Source: MED-G105 sp039814575 (GTDB taxonomy: Bacteria > Pseudomonadota > Alphaproteobacteria > Caulobacterales > Parvularculaceae). Taken from it: DNA of 64,000 bases. Below, piece by piece: positions 51,018 through 59,968 of the stretch. How positions within the stretch are numbered: position 1 is the stretch's first letter; the number at the start of each line of letters is the position of its first letter. The stretch is taken from assembly GCA_039814575.1 (NCBI GenBank), contig JBCCAY010000008.1:62001-126000 (forward strand), written 5' to 3'. Position numbers and translations under genes: made by a program. The notes under the pieces are model-generated. The model was not told the origin of the DNA, ran no database searches, and saw nothing but the letters and a program-made list of their open reading frames with translations.

Positions 51018-52637
51018 GTGGGCGACGAGTTCAAACTTGAAGACATTCTAATCATCTTGCGCCGGCGCGTTTTGTTCTTTTTGGCGCCGGCAGTGATTTT
51101 GGCGCCGCTCGGCGTGCTCATTGTCTTGTTATTGCCGTCGCAATACACCGCACGTGGAACCATCCTCGTTGAATCTCAACAGATCCCGGAAGAACTTATC
51201 CAGTCGACAATCAACTCGTATGCGCAAGAACGCATTCAAGTCATCCGCCAGCGGGTCATGACGCGCGAACGCCTGCTTGGGGTCGCGGATAAATATGATC
51301 TCTTCGACGATCGCCGGAATTACTCCAGCTCGGATCAAGTTGAACACATGCGCGATATGCTGGACGTTCAGCTGATCTCAGCGAACTCAGGCGATCGCAG
51401 CCGCCGCCAAGACGCGACAATTGCGTTCACCGTAGCGTATACGGACGGAGACCGACAAAAGGCCTATCTCGTCGCGAATGAATTCATGACGCTGTTCCTC
51501 ACCGAGGATGTTCGCAGCCGGAAGGACGGCGCCTCAGACACGACAGAGTTTTTCGATCAAGAAGCAAATCGTTTGCGTCTCGCCGTCGACAATTTGGAGA
51601 CACGGATCGCGGCGTACAAAGACGAGAACGCAACGGCCCTGCCCGAACACCTTGCGCTGCATATGCAGCAACTGGATCGAGCGACGAAGGACTTCGCTGA
51701 GGCGAACGACGACAAAGAGCTCATGGAGGAAGAACGTCGCGCCCTCGAGACGCAATTAGCAAGCTACTTATCAAGCGCCGGCGGCGGTGAAGCGACGCAA
51801 TCTCTATCAGAACTGAAAGCGGAACTCGCCACTTTACGCGCGGAGAAAACCGACTCGCACCCCGATGTGGCGGCGCTGCGCGATCGCGTTTCAGCGCTGG
51901 AACGAGAGGCGGCGCCAAGCCAGGAAATCCAGCGTTTGCGCACGCAGTTACGTGGCTACGAAGAGGCGCTCGAAGAGGCGAGCATCGCCGAACCTGCAGA
52001 TGAGGAAGAAATTGCGCGCCTTAAAACGCTTATTGACGACACCCGTCGTGATTTCAGCAGTCAATTATTACGCGAAGCATCGACGGGATCGTCGGATTTC
52101 ATCGTTGCGCAAATTCAAGGACGCCTTGAGATCGCTAACAGTCGGTTGGCCTCGCTAACGCGAGAAAGCGATGAATTACGCGCGACGATCGCCGATCTGC
52201 AAGACCGTGTCGCGCGAACGCCCGCCGTGGAGCGTGGGCTCGCCGTTTTGACGCGAGATCAGCAGAATCTTGAGCTGCAATACAAGCAAATCCAAGCAAA
52301 GCGCCAACAGGCGATTACGGCGGAAAATCTCGAGGACAATCAGAAGGCGGAGAAATTCTCCATCCTGGAGCCGGCGGTTCAACCCGAACAACCTTCCAGC
52401 CCCGACCGCGAGAAACTGATGGTGCTGGCGTTGGTCGCAGCGCTCGGCATTGGCGCGGCTTGTGCGGCGCTCGCTGAGATGTTGATGGCGAGCGTACGCG
52501 GCCGCGATCATTTAGCGTCTCTCATGGGCGAAGCGCCGATCGCAGTCATTCCCTATATCCACGCCAAAGGCGAACGACGCATGGCGATCCCAATGGTGCG
52601 CCCGCAGAAGCCGACACCCTCAAAAAAAGCCGCATAG
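51018..52637 (+). CDS. Wzz/XrtA-type polysaccharide chain-length determinant
   Basis: 539 residues from a GTG start. Two membrane helices (about 19-40, FLAPAVILAPLGVLIVLLL, and 475-500, LMVLALVAALGIGAACAALA) bracket a large periplasmic domain with extensive coiled coils (about 165-430). N-terminal FKLEDILIILRRRVLFF is the Wzz fold; there is no Walker motif, so the kinase is the separate downstream gene. It sets polymer length and couples it to export. The long coiled-coil region agrees with the chain-length proteins of exosortase (EpsH/XrtA) loci. No strong ribosome site stands before the GTG. Confidence 0.9.
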   Translation: MGDEFKLEDILIILRRRVLFFLAPAVILAPLGVLIVLLLPSQYTARGTILVESQQIPEELIQSTINSYAQERIQVIRQRVMTRERLLGVADKYDLFDDRRNYSSSDQVEHMRDMLDVQLISANSGDRSRRQDATIAFTVAYTDGDRQKAYLVANEFMTLFLTEDVRSRKDGASDTTEFFDQEANRLRLAVDNLETRIAAYKDENATALPEHLALHMQQLDRATKDFAEANDDKELMEEERRALETQLASYLSSAGGGEATQSLSELKAELATLRAEKTDSHPDVAALRDRVSALEREAAPSQEIQRLRTQLRGYEEALEEASIAEPADEEEIARLKTLIDDTRRDFSSQLLREASTGSSDFIVAQIQGRLEIANSRLASLTRESDELRATIADLQDRVARTPAVERGLAVLTRDQQNLELQYKQIQAKRQQAITAENLEDNQKAEKFSILEPAVQPEQPSSPDREKLMVLALVAALGIGAACAALAEMLMASVRGRDHLASLMGEAPIAVIPYIHAKGERRMAIPMVRPQKPTPSKKAA

Positions 52638-52719
52638 CCGGCGCGTTGCACCAGCGCGTTGCATAGGTAAGAAATTGCGCGGCGTTGCGCGAACGTAAGA
52701 ACGATAGGTCAAACGAGCC

Positions 52720-53520
52720 ATGGACCGCATTAGAGAAGCTGTAAACCGCGCACGTGACGAGCAACCGGCGCAAGCAGGAAGCCCGGGTAAAAATCGCCCC
52801 ACAGCGAGCGCCCACGCGCCGCGCCCAGGACAAGCGCCGCAAGCTGTTGAATGTGACCGCGACATCTGCGCCGAACACAGAATTATCTCGAATGAACACG
52901 ACCCGGTCTTGAACGCCTATCGCGTTCTTCGCACACGCACGCTACAGATGATGGAAGCGAATAATTGGCGGACAATCGCCGTGGTGTCGCCGACCTCAGG
53001 CGCCGGCAAAACGGTGACGGCGATCAATCTTGCGATCGCGATCGGCTCCAAGGAAGGATCGCGCGCAACACTCGTAGATTTTGATTTCTATCGACCGCGC
53101 GTCGCAAGATATATGGGCCTCGACCATCCGCCGTCGGTGCTCGATTATTTTGAAGGATCGAAATCCCTCCACGAGGTTATTTTGCATCCGGACCTCTCAA
53201 ACACCTTCGTGATGGCCAATGAACGCGTCTCGCGGCGCGGCGCTGAACATCTTACATCGCCAAAGGTAGACGATGTCATCGACGCTGCGCTTAATAAGTA
53301 TCAATCGAGAGTGGTGGTGTTCGACGTGCCGCCGGTGCTCGGTTGCGACGATACGATCGCGTTTTTACCGAAAGTGGACTGCGCGTTATTAATCGCGGCC
53401 AGCGGAGAAACCCGCGTCCGCGACGTTAAAGAAGCGCAACGCATGCTCGGCGGCGTTAATCTCGTTGGCACCGTTCTCAACAAAGCGCCGGCGGCCGTCG
53501 TTAACAACGCCTATTATTAA
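52720..53520 (+). CDS. CpsD/CapB-like tyrosine autokinase of EPS loci
   Basis: 266 residues. A disordered N-terminus (1-55) precedes a ParA/MinD-type ATPase: Walker A SPTSGAGKTVTAINLA (about 90-105), Walker A' TLVDFDFYRPRVARYMG and VVVFDVPPVLGCDDTIAF (Walker B). It is the cytoplasmic kinase half of a split Wzz-kinase pair. Unlike typical BY-kinases, the C-terminus has only a final NNAYY instead of a long tyrosine cluster, so phosphotransfer may be limited. It follows wzz by 82 bases, probably in one operon. The lengths fit exosortase-associated kinase proteins (TIGR03018-like). Confidence 0.88.
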   Translation: MDRIREAVNRARDEQPAQAGSPGKNRPTASAHAPRPGQAPQAVECDRDICAEHRIISNEHDPVLNAYRVLRTRTLQMMEANNWRTIAVVSPTSGAGKTVTAINLAIAIGSKEGSRATLVDFDFYRPRVARYMGLDHPPSVLDYFEGSKSLHEVILHPDLSNTFVMANERVSRRGAEHLTSPKVDDVIDAALNKYQSRVVVFDVPPVLGCDDTIAFLPKVDCALLIAASGETRVRDVKEAQRMLGGVNLVGTVLNKAPAAVVNNAYY

Positions 53521-53550
53521 GCCTCACGATCAGGCGCTAACGTCTCAGAT

Positions 53551-53576
53551 CCTGAATTTTGGTCCTGAATTTTGGT
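53551..53576 (+). repeat. Tandem duplication of a 13-mer
   Basis: CCTGAATTTTGGT occurs twice without gap. Confidence 0.9.
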
Positions 53577-53608
53577 ATTGACGCCCAGCGGCCCAATCGG
53601 CTCGCGGC

Positions 53609-53632
53609 GCATCGACGTTTGCATCGACGTTT
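53609..53632 (+). repeat. Tandem duplication of a 12-mer
   Basis: GCATCGACGTTT occurs twice without gap, 32 bases after the previous duplication. Confidence 0.9.
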
Positions 53633-54007
53633 AATTTAATTGCACAAGCGGCATCGCAGACGCTGTCACACGGGCTCAGAAACGGGCCTGGCGGCGACTT
53701 ACCGCACCGGGCGCTCCATTGACCGCACCATGTGGCCACGAAGAGGTGACGCATCCGCGACGCTCCCTTAAAGCCGGCGCAAATGCAGCTGATTTAGAGT
53801 TTCTACACTTGAATTAACACCTCGAGAACCGACGTGGATCTAAGTCATCTGCAACACTCTGAGGCGATCGCGACGGCACTTGGGCCGAAAAAGCTGAAAT
53901 ATGCGCCGCTAAGCGGAAATTATTATGCGAAGTAAACTCATGCGTTCATCCCATGGATAGGAAGATGGCGTATTTATGGTAAAAACAACGGACTAAATGG
54001 TAACAAA

Positions 54008-55132
54008 ATGCAGATGTCATCCTCTGTCAAAGCGGCCCTCGCCTTGGTCGTTGCTATTACGGCGTACTTTTTAGTCCGCGGCGTCTTTGGCGGCGGCGGC
54101 GAAACCGAAACTGCAGCGCCTGTTGAATCGACGCTTTTCACCGTTGTCGCCGCTGACATCGCTCCGCGTGAGTGGCGCGACGTCGTCACCTTGCGCGGCC
54201 GTACCGAAGCGGCCCGCAAAGTCACCGTTCGGGCCGAGACACCGGGCGCTGTCGCTGAAACGCCGCTCGCGCAGGGAAGCCAAGTCACGGCCGGCGACGT
54301 TTTATGTCGCTTGAAAGTGGACGCGCGCCAGGCGGGGCTTGCTGAAGCCCGCGCGGCCAAGCGCCAAGCGCAACTCGATTACAACGCCGCGGCGGCGCTC
54401 GCTGAGGAAGGCTTCCGTTCGGAAACGTCGCTTGCGGGGTTCAAAGCGGCCCTGGATCGCGCCCGCGCCGCTGAGGAACAGGCTGCGCTCGGTCTCGAAC
54501 GCACGAAGATTGTCGCGCCGTTTGACGGCGTTTTTGATCAACGCGCGGTTGAAGTCGGCGACTATATGCGGGTCGGCGACGCCTGCGGCGTCGTTATTCA
54601 GCGCACGCCGTTTCTCGTCACCGGCGCGGTGTCAGAAAAGGACGTCGCCAAAATCGCGAAAGGCGATCGCGGCGTCGCACGGCTCGTCACCGGCGAGACG
54701 ATCGAAGGCGCCGTGCGCTTTGTGGCGGCGGCCGCTGATCCGGCGACGCGCACGTTTAATGTTGAACTTGAAGTTCCAAATGAAGACGGAACGCTGCGCG
54801 ACGGCGTCACCGCGGAATTCGACGTCTTTGCGAGTCCGCGCGACGCCTATTTCCTACCTCATTCCGCCCTGACATTAAACGACAATGGGGAAATTGGCGT
54901 ACGTACGGTTAACGCGGACGACACCGTCGTCTTCTCAAGGATTAGTCTCGTCGGCGAAGAGCCTGAAGGCGTGTGGGCGGCTGGACTGGACGGCGCAATG
55001 AAGCTCATTGTGCGCGGGCAGAACTTTGTCCGTGAAGGTCAGAAAGTACGCGTCGCGCCGCCGAGCGACGTCGCAAATCCTGTCACCGGCGCCGTTTCAG
55101 CGCCGACACGGCAAAGTGAGAGCGCCTTATGA
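54008..55132 (+). CDS. RND efflux periplasmic adaptor (membrane fusion protein)
   Basis: 374 residues. The N-terminal hydrophobic segment (about 8-25, ALALVVAITAYFLVRGVF) anchors it to the inner membrane. The lipoyl/barrel-sandwich halves are RKVTVRAETPGAVAETPLAQGSQV (two parts) and VAPFDGVFDQRAVEVGDYMRVG, flanking a short alpha-hairpin (about 105-165), with a beta-barrel and membrane-proximal domain after 190. It links the RND pump to an outer-membrane channel. It overlaps the pump gene by four bases (ATGA). No TolC-type gene is in the window. Confidence 0.92.
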   Translation: MQMSSSVKAALALVVAITAYFLVRGVFGGGGETETAAPVESTLFTVVAADIAPREWRDVVTLRGRTEAARKVTVRAETPGAVAETPLAQGSQVTAGDVLCRLKVDARQAGLAEARAAKRQAQLDYNAAAALAEEGFRSETSLAGFKAALDRARAAEEQAALGLERTKIVAPFDGVFDQRAVEVGDYMRVGDACGVVIQRTPFLVTGAVSEKDVAKIAKGDRGVARLVTGETIEGAVRFVAAAADPATRTFNVELEVPNEDGTLRDGVTAEFDVFASPRDAYFLPHSALTLNDNGEIGVRTVNADDTVVFSRISLVGEEPEGVWAAGLDGAMKLIVRGQNFVREGQKVRVAPPSDVANPVTGAVSAPTRQSESAL

Positions 55133-58100
55133 CCGGCATTATAGACGCTGCGTTTTCGCGCGTTCGCGTCGTTCTAACGGCGCTCATCGTCCTTATCTTC
55201 ACAGGCTATAGCGCTTATCAGACAATCCCTCGCGAGGCGGAACCCGACATCGCCGCGCCTTTTGTCGTCGTCGCCCTGCCCTTGCCCGGCATCTCTCCGG
55301 AGGACGGAGAGCGTTTACTCGTTAAACCGACCGAGCTGGAACTCCAAGGCATTGAAGGCCTAAAGCAGTTGGACAGCTACGCCTATGACGGCGCAGCGCA
55401 GATCATCTTAGAGTTCTTGACGACCGTCGACATCGACCAAGCCGTGCTCGACGTCCGCGAAGCCGTCGATCGGGCGAAATCCGAATATCCCGACGCGGCC
55501 GAAGAGCCCATCGTCAACGAATTCAACGTCCAAAATCAGTATCCGGTCATTTCGGTTATTCTTTATGGCGATGCGCCCGAGCGCACCCTTTTTCGCACGG
55601 CGCAGACGCTGCAAGATCGATTGGAAGCCATTGGCGGCGTCTTGGAAGCACGCCTCACCGGGGCGCGCGATGAATTATTCGAAGCAATCCTTGATCCCAA
55701 AACAATGGAGTCCTTCGGACTAACGGAATTCGAAGTGGCGAACGCCGTCACCGCGAACAACCAATTGATCACGGCGGGCGCCCTTGACCTTGCCGACGGG
55801 CGGTTCGCGATCAAAGTGCCAGGTCTCATTAAGAACGCCGAAGACCTGATGAACATCCCGGTGCGGGCGAGCGGCGACAATGTCGTCACCATTGGCGATT
55901 TAGGCGAAGTACGCCGGACCTTTGTCGACCGCACGAGCTATGCGCTCTTTAACGGCAAACCGTCGATCGGCATCGAGATCTCCAAACGCGCGGATTTCAA
56001 CATCGTCGAAACGATTGAAGCGGTGCGCGCTGCGACCGGCGAACAGGCGGCGTTTTGGCCGGAAACGGTGCAATATTCATTCTTAAGCGACCGATCAGTG
56101 GAAGTGCGCGACAATCTCGAAGGGCTCACCGCCTCAGTGATCTCCGCGGTTTTGCTGGTCATGATCGTAATTGTAGCCGCGCTCGGCGCGCGCTCGGCAA
56201 TCATGGTCGGCGTCGCTATCCCAACCTCGTTCCTTATCGGCTTTTTGCTCTTAAGCCTCTTCGGCTATACGCTGAACATGATGGTGATGTTCGGCATGGT
56301 GCTCGCCGTCGGCATGTTGGTGGACGGCGCCATCGTGATTATCGAATATGCCGACCGCCGCATGAGCGAAGGCGCAGAGCGGCAAACCGCTTACGCCGAA
56401 GCGTCAAAACGTATGTTCTGGCCAGTCGTAACGTCTACCGCGACGACGCTCGCGGCGTTCTTCCCGTTCCTCTTTTGGCAGAGCATTCCCGGCGAGTTCA
56501 TGAAGTTCTTGCCGCTGACGCTGATCTTCATTCTCCTCGCCTCGCTGATCGTCGCGCTGATCTTCCTGCCTGTGCTTGGTTCGGTGCTCGGCGTGCCGGC
56601 TTGGATGAAAGAACGCTTCGGCGTTAAAGGGAAAACCGACGCGGGCGCGACGTCTTATGATTTAGAGGAAGTCAATCCCGTCACCCTGCAAGGACCGCTC
56701 GGCGCTTACGCCCGCTTCATGACCGACCTCGTTCGCCGCCCAGGGCTTATCATTGTCGGGGCGATCGCCACTGTCTTTGTCTGCATTGGCGCGTTTCGCG
56801 CCGCAACGCCGGAAGTCGAGTACTTCATTCGTTCGGATACAGAAGACGTAACGCTTCTTGTTTTGGCGCGCGGCAACATGTCAGCGGAACAGAAAATCGA
56901 ACTCGTGAAGGAAGTATCCGAACGTATTGAGGATCATCCGGCGGTTGAAAACCTCTATCTTCAAACCGGCCTTGGCATATCGCAACAAAACGAAGTGCCG
57001 GCTGAGGCTATTGGGCAAGTCGGCGTCGACCTCATTTACTATTCAGAACGCAAACACTCCCAGCTCATTCTGGAAGAGTTTCGCGAGATGGTCGCCGACG
57101 TGCCGGGCGCCATTGTCGAAGTCCGCCAACGCGAGGGCGGTCCGCCGGTCGGCAAAGACGTGCAGGTGGAAATATCCTCGCCGAATTTCGACGCCATGAT
57201 CGCCGCCGCGAGAAAAGTGCGCGCCTATGTGGACACGCGCGCCGCAGACGTAAACGGGCGCACCGTCTCGGTCTATATGGACCAAGAAGACAGCCTGCCA
57301 TTGCCGGGGATCGAATGGTCAATCGAACCGGACCGCGCGCTCGTCGGACGCTATGGGTTATCCGTGCAACAGGCGGGCGCCATTTTGCAACTCGTCACGG
57401 ACGGCCTTTTGGTCGACCGTGTGCGTCCGGACGATTCCGATGAAGAGATCGATGTGCGCGTGCGTTACCCGGAAGACCACCGCAACATTTTCTCTCTCGA
57501 CGAAGTGCGTGTGCAAACGAATGAAGGCTCGGTGCCGATCACTAATTTCGTCACCCGGAAGCCGAAACCGCAGGTGGACCGCATCACCCGGCGCAACGGC
57601 AAACGTATTATCGACGTCAAAGCGAACGGCAGCACCCTCGTCAAAGGCCATGAAGTAAGCCAAGACATCGCCATCGCTGATATGAAAGCCTGGCTCGCCG
57701 AAACCGATCTCGGCCCCGGCGTCACGGCCGTCTTGCGCGGCGCGGATGAAGAAGCCGCCGAAGCCGCCGCCTTCTTCCAAGCGGCGATGACGGCCTCCCT
57801 CTTCATGATCGCGATGATCTTGCTGTTGGAGTTCAATAATTTCTATCACTCCGCCTTAACGCTGACAGCGGTGATTTTCTCCGTCTTCGGCGTATTGTTG
57901 GGCGTCGCGCTTTCGGGACAGTATCTCAGCATCATCATGACGGGGGTCGGCGTCGTCGCGCTCGCCGGCATTGTCGTCAACAACAATATCGTGCTCATAG
58001 ACACCTATCAGCATTTGCGCCGACGCGGACTCGCCGTCGAAGACGCCGTAGTGCGTACGGCGGCGCAGCGTATTCGCCCCGTTCTTTTGACAACCACCAC

Positions 58101-58386
58101 GACGATTTTCGGCTTGTTGCCAATGGTCTTTGAGCTGAACGTCAACTTCGCAACGGGCGAAATCACTCGCGGCTCGACGACGTCCGGCTGGTGGGTGCTC
58201 TTATCGTCCGCCGTTGTTTATGGCCTCGCCTTTTCCACCATTTTGACGCTTGTCTTAACGCCGGTCTTGTTGGCTGCACCAACGGTGTTAAAGCGGCGGC
58301 TCGGTAAGTTGCGCAAAAAACCAGACAGCGAAGAAACGCGTTCAACGCAAGCGCCAAATACCTTGCAACCGCGCGCTGCGGAGTAA
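55129..58386 (+). CDS. RND-family efflux pump, inner-membrane transporter
   Basis: 1085 residues with twelve helices and two large periplasmic loops: start MTGIIDAAFSRVRVVLTALI, helix 1 about 12-29, helices 2-6 about 325-470, helix 7 about 540, helices 8-12 about 885-1040. The proton-relay helix 4 has GMVLAVGMLVDGAIVIIEYADR with an aspartate. The N-terminal pattern REAEPDIAAPFVVVALPLPGISPEDGE (two parts) matches the HAE-1 group that includes AcrB-like multidrug pumps. Substrates are unknown. The C-terminal 30 residues are a hydrophilic tail. Confidence 0.94.
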   Translation: MTGIIDAAFSRVRVVLTALIVLIFTGYSAYQTIPREAEPDIAAPFVVVALPLPGISPEDGERLLVKPTELELQGIEGLKQLDSYAYDGAAQIILEFLTTVDIDQAVLDVREAVDRAKSEYPDAAEEPIVNEFNVQNQYPVISVILYGDAPERTLFRTAQTLQDRLEAIGGVLEARLTGARDELFEAILDPKTMESFGLTEFEVANAVTANNQLITAGALDLADGRFAIKVPGLIKNAEDLMNIPVRASGDNVVTIGDLGEVRRTFVDRTSYALFNGKPSIGIEISKRADFNIVETIEAVRAATGEQAAFWPETVQYSFLSDRSVEVRDNLEGLTASVISAVLLVMIVIVAALGARSAIMVGVAIPTSFLIGFLLLSLFGYTLNMMVMFGMVLAVGMLVDGAIVIIEYADRRMSEGAERQTAYAEASKRMFWPVVTSTATTLAAFFPFLFWQSIPGEFMKFLPLTLIFILLASLIVALIFLPVLGSVLGVPAWMKERFGVKGKTDAGATSYDLEEVNPVTLQGPLGAYARFMTDLVRRPGLIIVGAIATVFVCIGAFRAATPEVEYFIRSDTEDVTLLVLARGNMSAEQKIELVKEVSERIEDHPAVENLYLQTGLGISQQNEVPAEAIGQVGVDLIYYSERKHSQLILEEFREMVADVPGAIVEVRQREGGPPVGKDVQVEISSPNFDAMIAAARKVRAYVDTRAADVNGRTVSVYMDQEDSLPLPGIEWSIEPDRALVGRYGLSVQQAGAILQLVTDGLLVDRVRPDDSDEEIDVRVRYPEDHRNIFSLDEVRVQTNEGSVPITNFVTRKPKPQVDRITRRNGKRIIDVKANGSTLVKGHEVSQDIAIADMKAWLAETDLGPGVTAVLRGADEEAAEAAAFFQAAMTASLFMIAMILLLEFNNFYHSALTLTAVIFSVFGVLLGVALSGQYLSIIMTGVGVVALAGIVVNNNIVLIDTYQHLRRRGLAVEDAVVRTAAQRIRPVLLTTTTTIFGLLPMVFELNVNFATGEITRGSTTSGWWVLLSSAVVYGLAFSTILTLVLTPVLLAAPTVLKRRLGKLRKKPDSEETRSTQAPNTLQPRAAE

Positions 58387-58613
58387 AGCCGTCCCAAAGG
58401 CTATTCTGTCAGCAACAAACGCTCCGAAGTGAAAATTTTGGTTGCACCGCCTTATCCGGCGCTGTCCACCAGCATTGAACGGTTTTATCAACCAACCGAG
58501 GTCGCGACGAGGCGGACGCTCATAAATGGCGCATAATAGAATGGCGCGGCTTCCAAAAGAAGTCGCGCCGTTTTCGATGGCGCATGAACGCGCCCGTTAC
58601 CGCCGTAAGCGCT

Positions 58614-59639
58614 TTAGCGCAATCGGGCGGCGAGTGCGCCAATCTCTTGAGTTGTGTACGTCCCAATCGTCTGCTGCGCCGCCGCGCCAGCTTCAGCGGC
58701 CGTCATGTCACCCGCACGGAAGGCCTCAGCATGGGCGAAAAGATCACTGTAAAGCTCCGCCGGCTCGCCTTTCAAAGTTAGCGCAAAGGGAACGCCGGCG
58801 TTTTCTAACGCTGCCCAATGGGCGCGGACAAACGCCCAATAGCTCTTCGTCTCAGCCCAATACTCTGTGGCGGCGGTGAAATCGACCGCATCCGTCTTAT
58901 TGTAGGTGTTGACGCCGATCTCCCGGACAAGCGCTTGGGGCGCACCACGCAAGGCGAGCTTGGTGTTGTCCTGTTCATGCACCCAACCGTCGGGCGTCAG
59001 CGCATGGCGATTGACCGCGTCGACAGCGTGATAGTCTTCACGCGTCGTCATATCCCGGCGCGGCAAGGGCCGCCACGCGCGCGGCGGAACCCATTCCGAC
59101 ACGCCGTTTTCATGGAACCACGCGCCGACAGCGCCGTAGCGCGGGCTGTCATCCACTTGATAGACCGTTTGCGACCAGCGCCCTTTCGCGACCTCAGGAG
59201 CAACAGTGCGCATTTCCCAAGCATTACCGCCGATGAACGTCAAAACACTTTTCGGTTGATACCGCCAATCTTGGCGCCAGTGCTTAATCGGCGTCTTCTC
59301 GTCGTCGCCGACCACGAGAATATGCTGTAAGCTGATAAAGTCGCTACGATCTTCAATGACGAGAACGATTTCATCAGCGCCGCTCAAATAAGGGTCCTTC
59401 GGCGTATATCCCGGCGCGAACGCGAACGTTTCCCGGAAGTCAAACGTTACTGTGTGACGCCCGGCCATCGCCAAAATCGCCTGGCGGTCACGCTCAAAGT
59501 CAGCGCGCGTATGGGCGTCTAAGGACGCGCCGGCCTCACCGGCCGCCATCGATTGCTTCATCGACTGTGATGTTGACGACGTCGTCGTTACACACCCGGC
59601 CGCGACCAACAAAGCCGCCGCCAAGAAAAGTCTGCTCAT
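58614..59639 (-). CDS. DUF6607-family secreted protein
   Basis: 341 residues from the ATG at 59639 (GGAATGAA upstream); the in-frame TTG at 59654 is less likely. A signal sequence with a lipobox-like LLVAAGC (Cys near residue 16) suggests a lipoprotein; position -3 is not the usual Leu, so this is moderate. The mature part has FDFRETFAFAPGYTPKDPYLSGADEIVLVIED (two parts), KHWRQDWRYQPKSVLTFIGGNAW (two parts), and WVHEQDNTKLALR, which I recognise as the DUF6607 family, often near heme or iron uptake genes. That fits the divergent heme-type receptor. Function unknown. Confidence 0.82.
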   Translation of the reverse strand: MSRLFLAAALLVAAGCVTTTSSTSQSMKQSMAAGEAGASLDAHTRADFERDRQAILAMAGRHTVTFDFRETFAFAPGYTPKDPYLSGADEIVLVIEDRSDFISLQHILVVGDDEKTPIKHWRQDWRYQPKSVLTFIGGNAWEMRTVAPEVAKGRWSQTVYQVDDSPRYGAVGAWFHENGVSEWVPPRAWRPLPRRDMTTREDYHAVDAVNRHALTPDGWVHEQDNTKLALRGAPQALVREIGVNTYNKTDAVDFTAATEYWAETKSYWAFVRAHWAALENAGVPFALTLKGEPAELYSDLFAHAEAFRAGDMTAAEAGAAAQQTIGTYTTQEIGALAARLR

Positions 59640-59968
59640 TTCATTCCAACGCAATTTAGCCCCCTCATAAAACTTAACGCGCGAAAAACGCGCAACTTAC
59701 CCTTAGCGGAATTCATATCAACGGCCCTGAGCGATCGTTGAATGCTCCCAATGCGGCATCAAAACCTTTTCGACTTAGCATCTCGATAAAAACGCGAAGA
59801 ACGCGCTCGCATCGATCACGGCGCGCGCCTGTTTCACCGTTGTCGTCCGCCGGATCACCGCGACGCCTCCCTCCAGTACTGTAACCGATAATTAGTTGCA
59901 ATATTATTCCGGCCCCTATAGATAATGCGAGTAATTATTAGTTGCTTCACATGTGTTCGGAGGGGAAA
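59640..59968. other. Divergent regulatory region of the DUF6607 and heme-receptor genes
   Basis: 329 bases. It includes the Fur-like box at 59921 and a duplicated ATTAGTTGC at 59891-59899 and 59937-59945. The receptor's ribosome site is a strong GGAGGGG at 59959-59965. No gene is supported here. Confidence 0.5.
59921..59939 (+). promoter_or_regulatory. Fur-like iron box upstream of the heme receptor
   Basis: GATAATGCGAGTAATTATT matches the 19-base Fur consensus at 13 of 19 positions and lies 30 bases before the start codon. AT-rich iron-regulator boxes (Irr, RirA) are alternatives in alphaproteobacteria. Confidence 0.4.

Larger units (their letters stand above)
53521..54007 (+). other. Intergenic region with two adjacent short tandem duplications
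   Basis: 487 bases between the kinase and the RND pair. CCTGAATTTTGGT is duplicated head to tail at 53551-53563 and 53564-53576, and GCATCGACGTTT at 53609-53620 and 53621-53632. No gene is supported. No terminator with a T-run follows the kinase. Confidence 0.6.
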
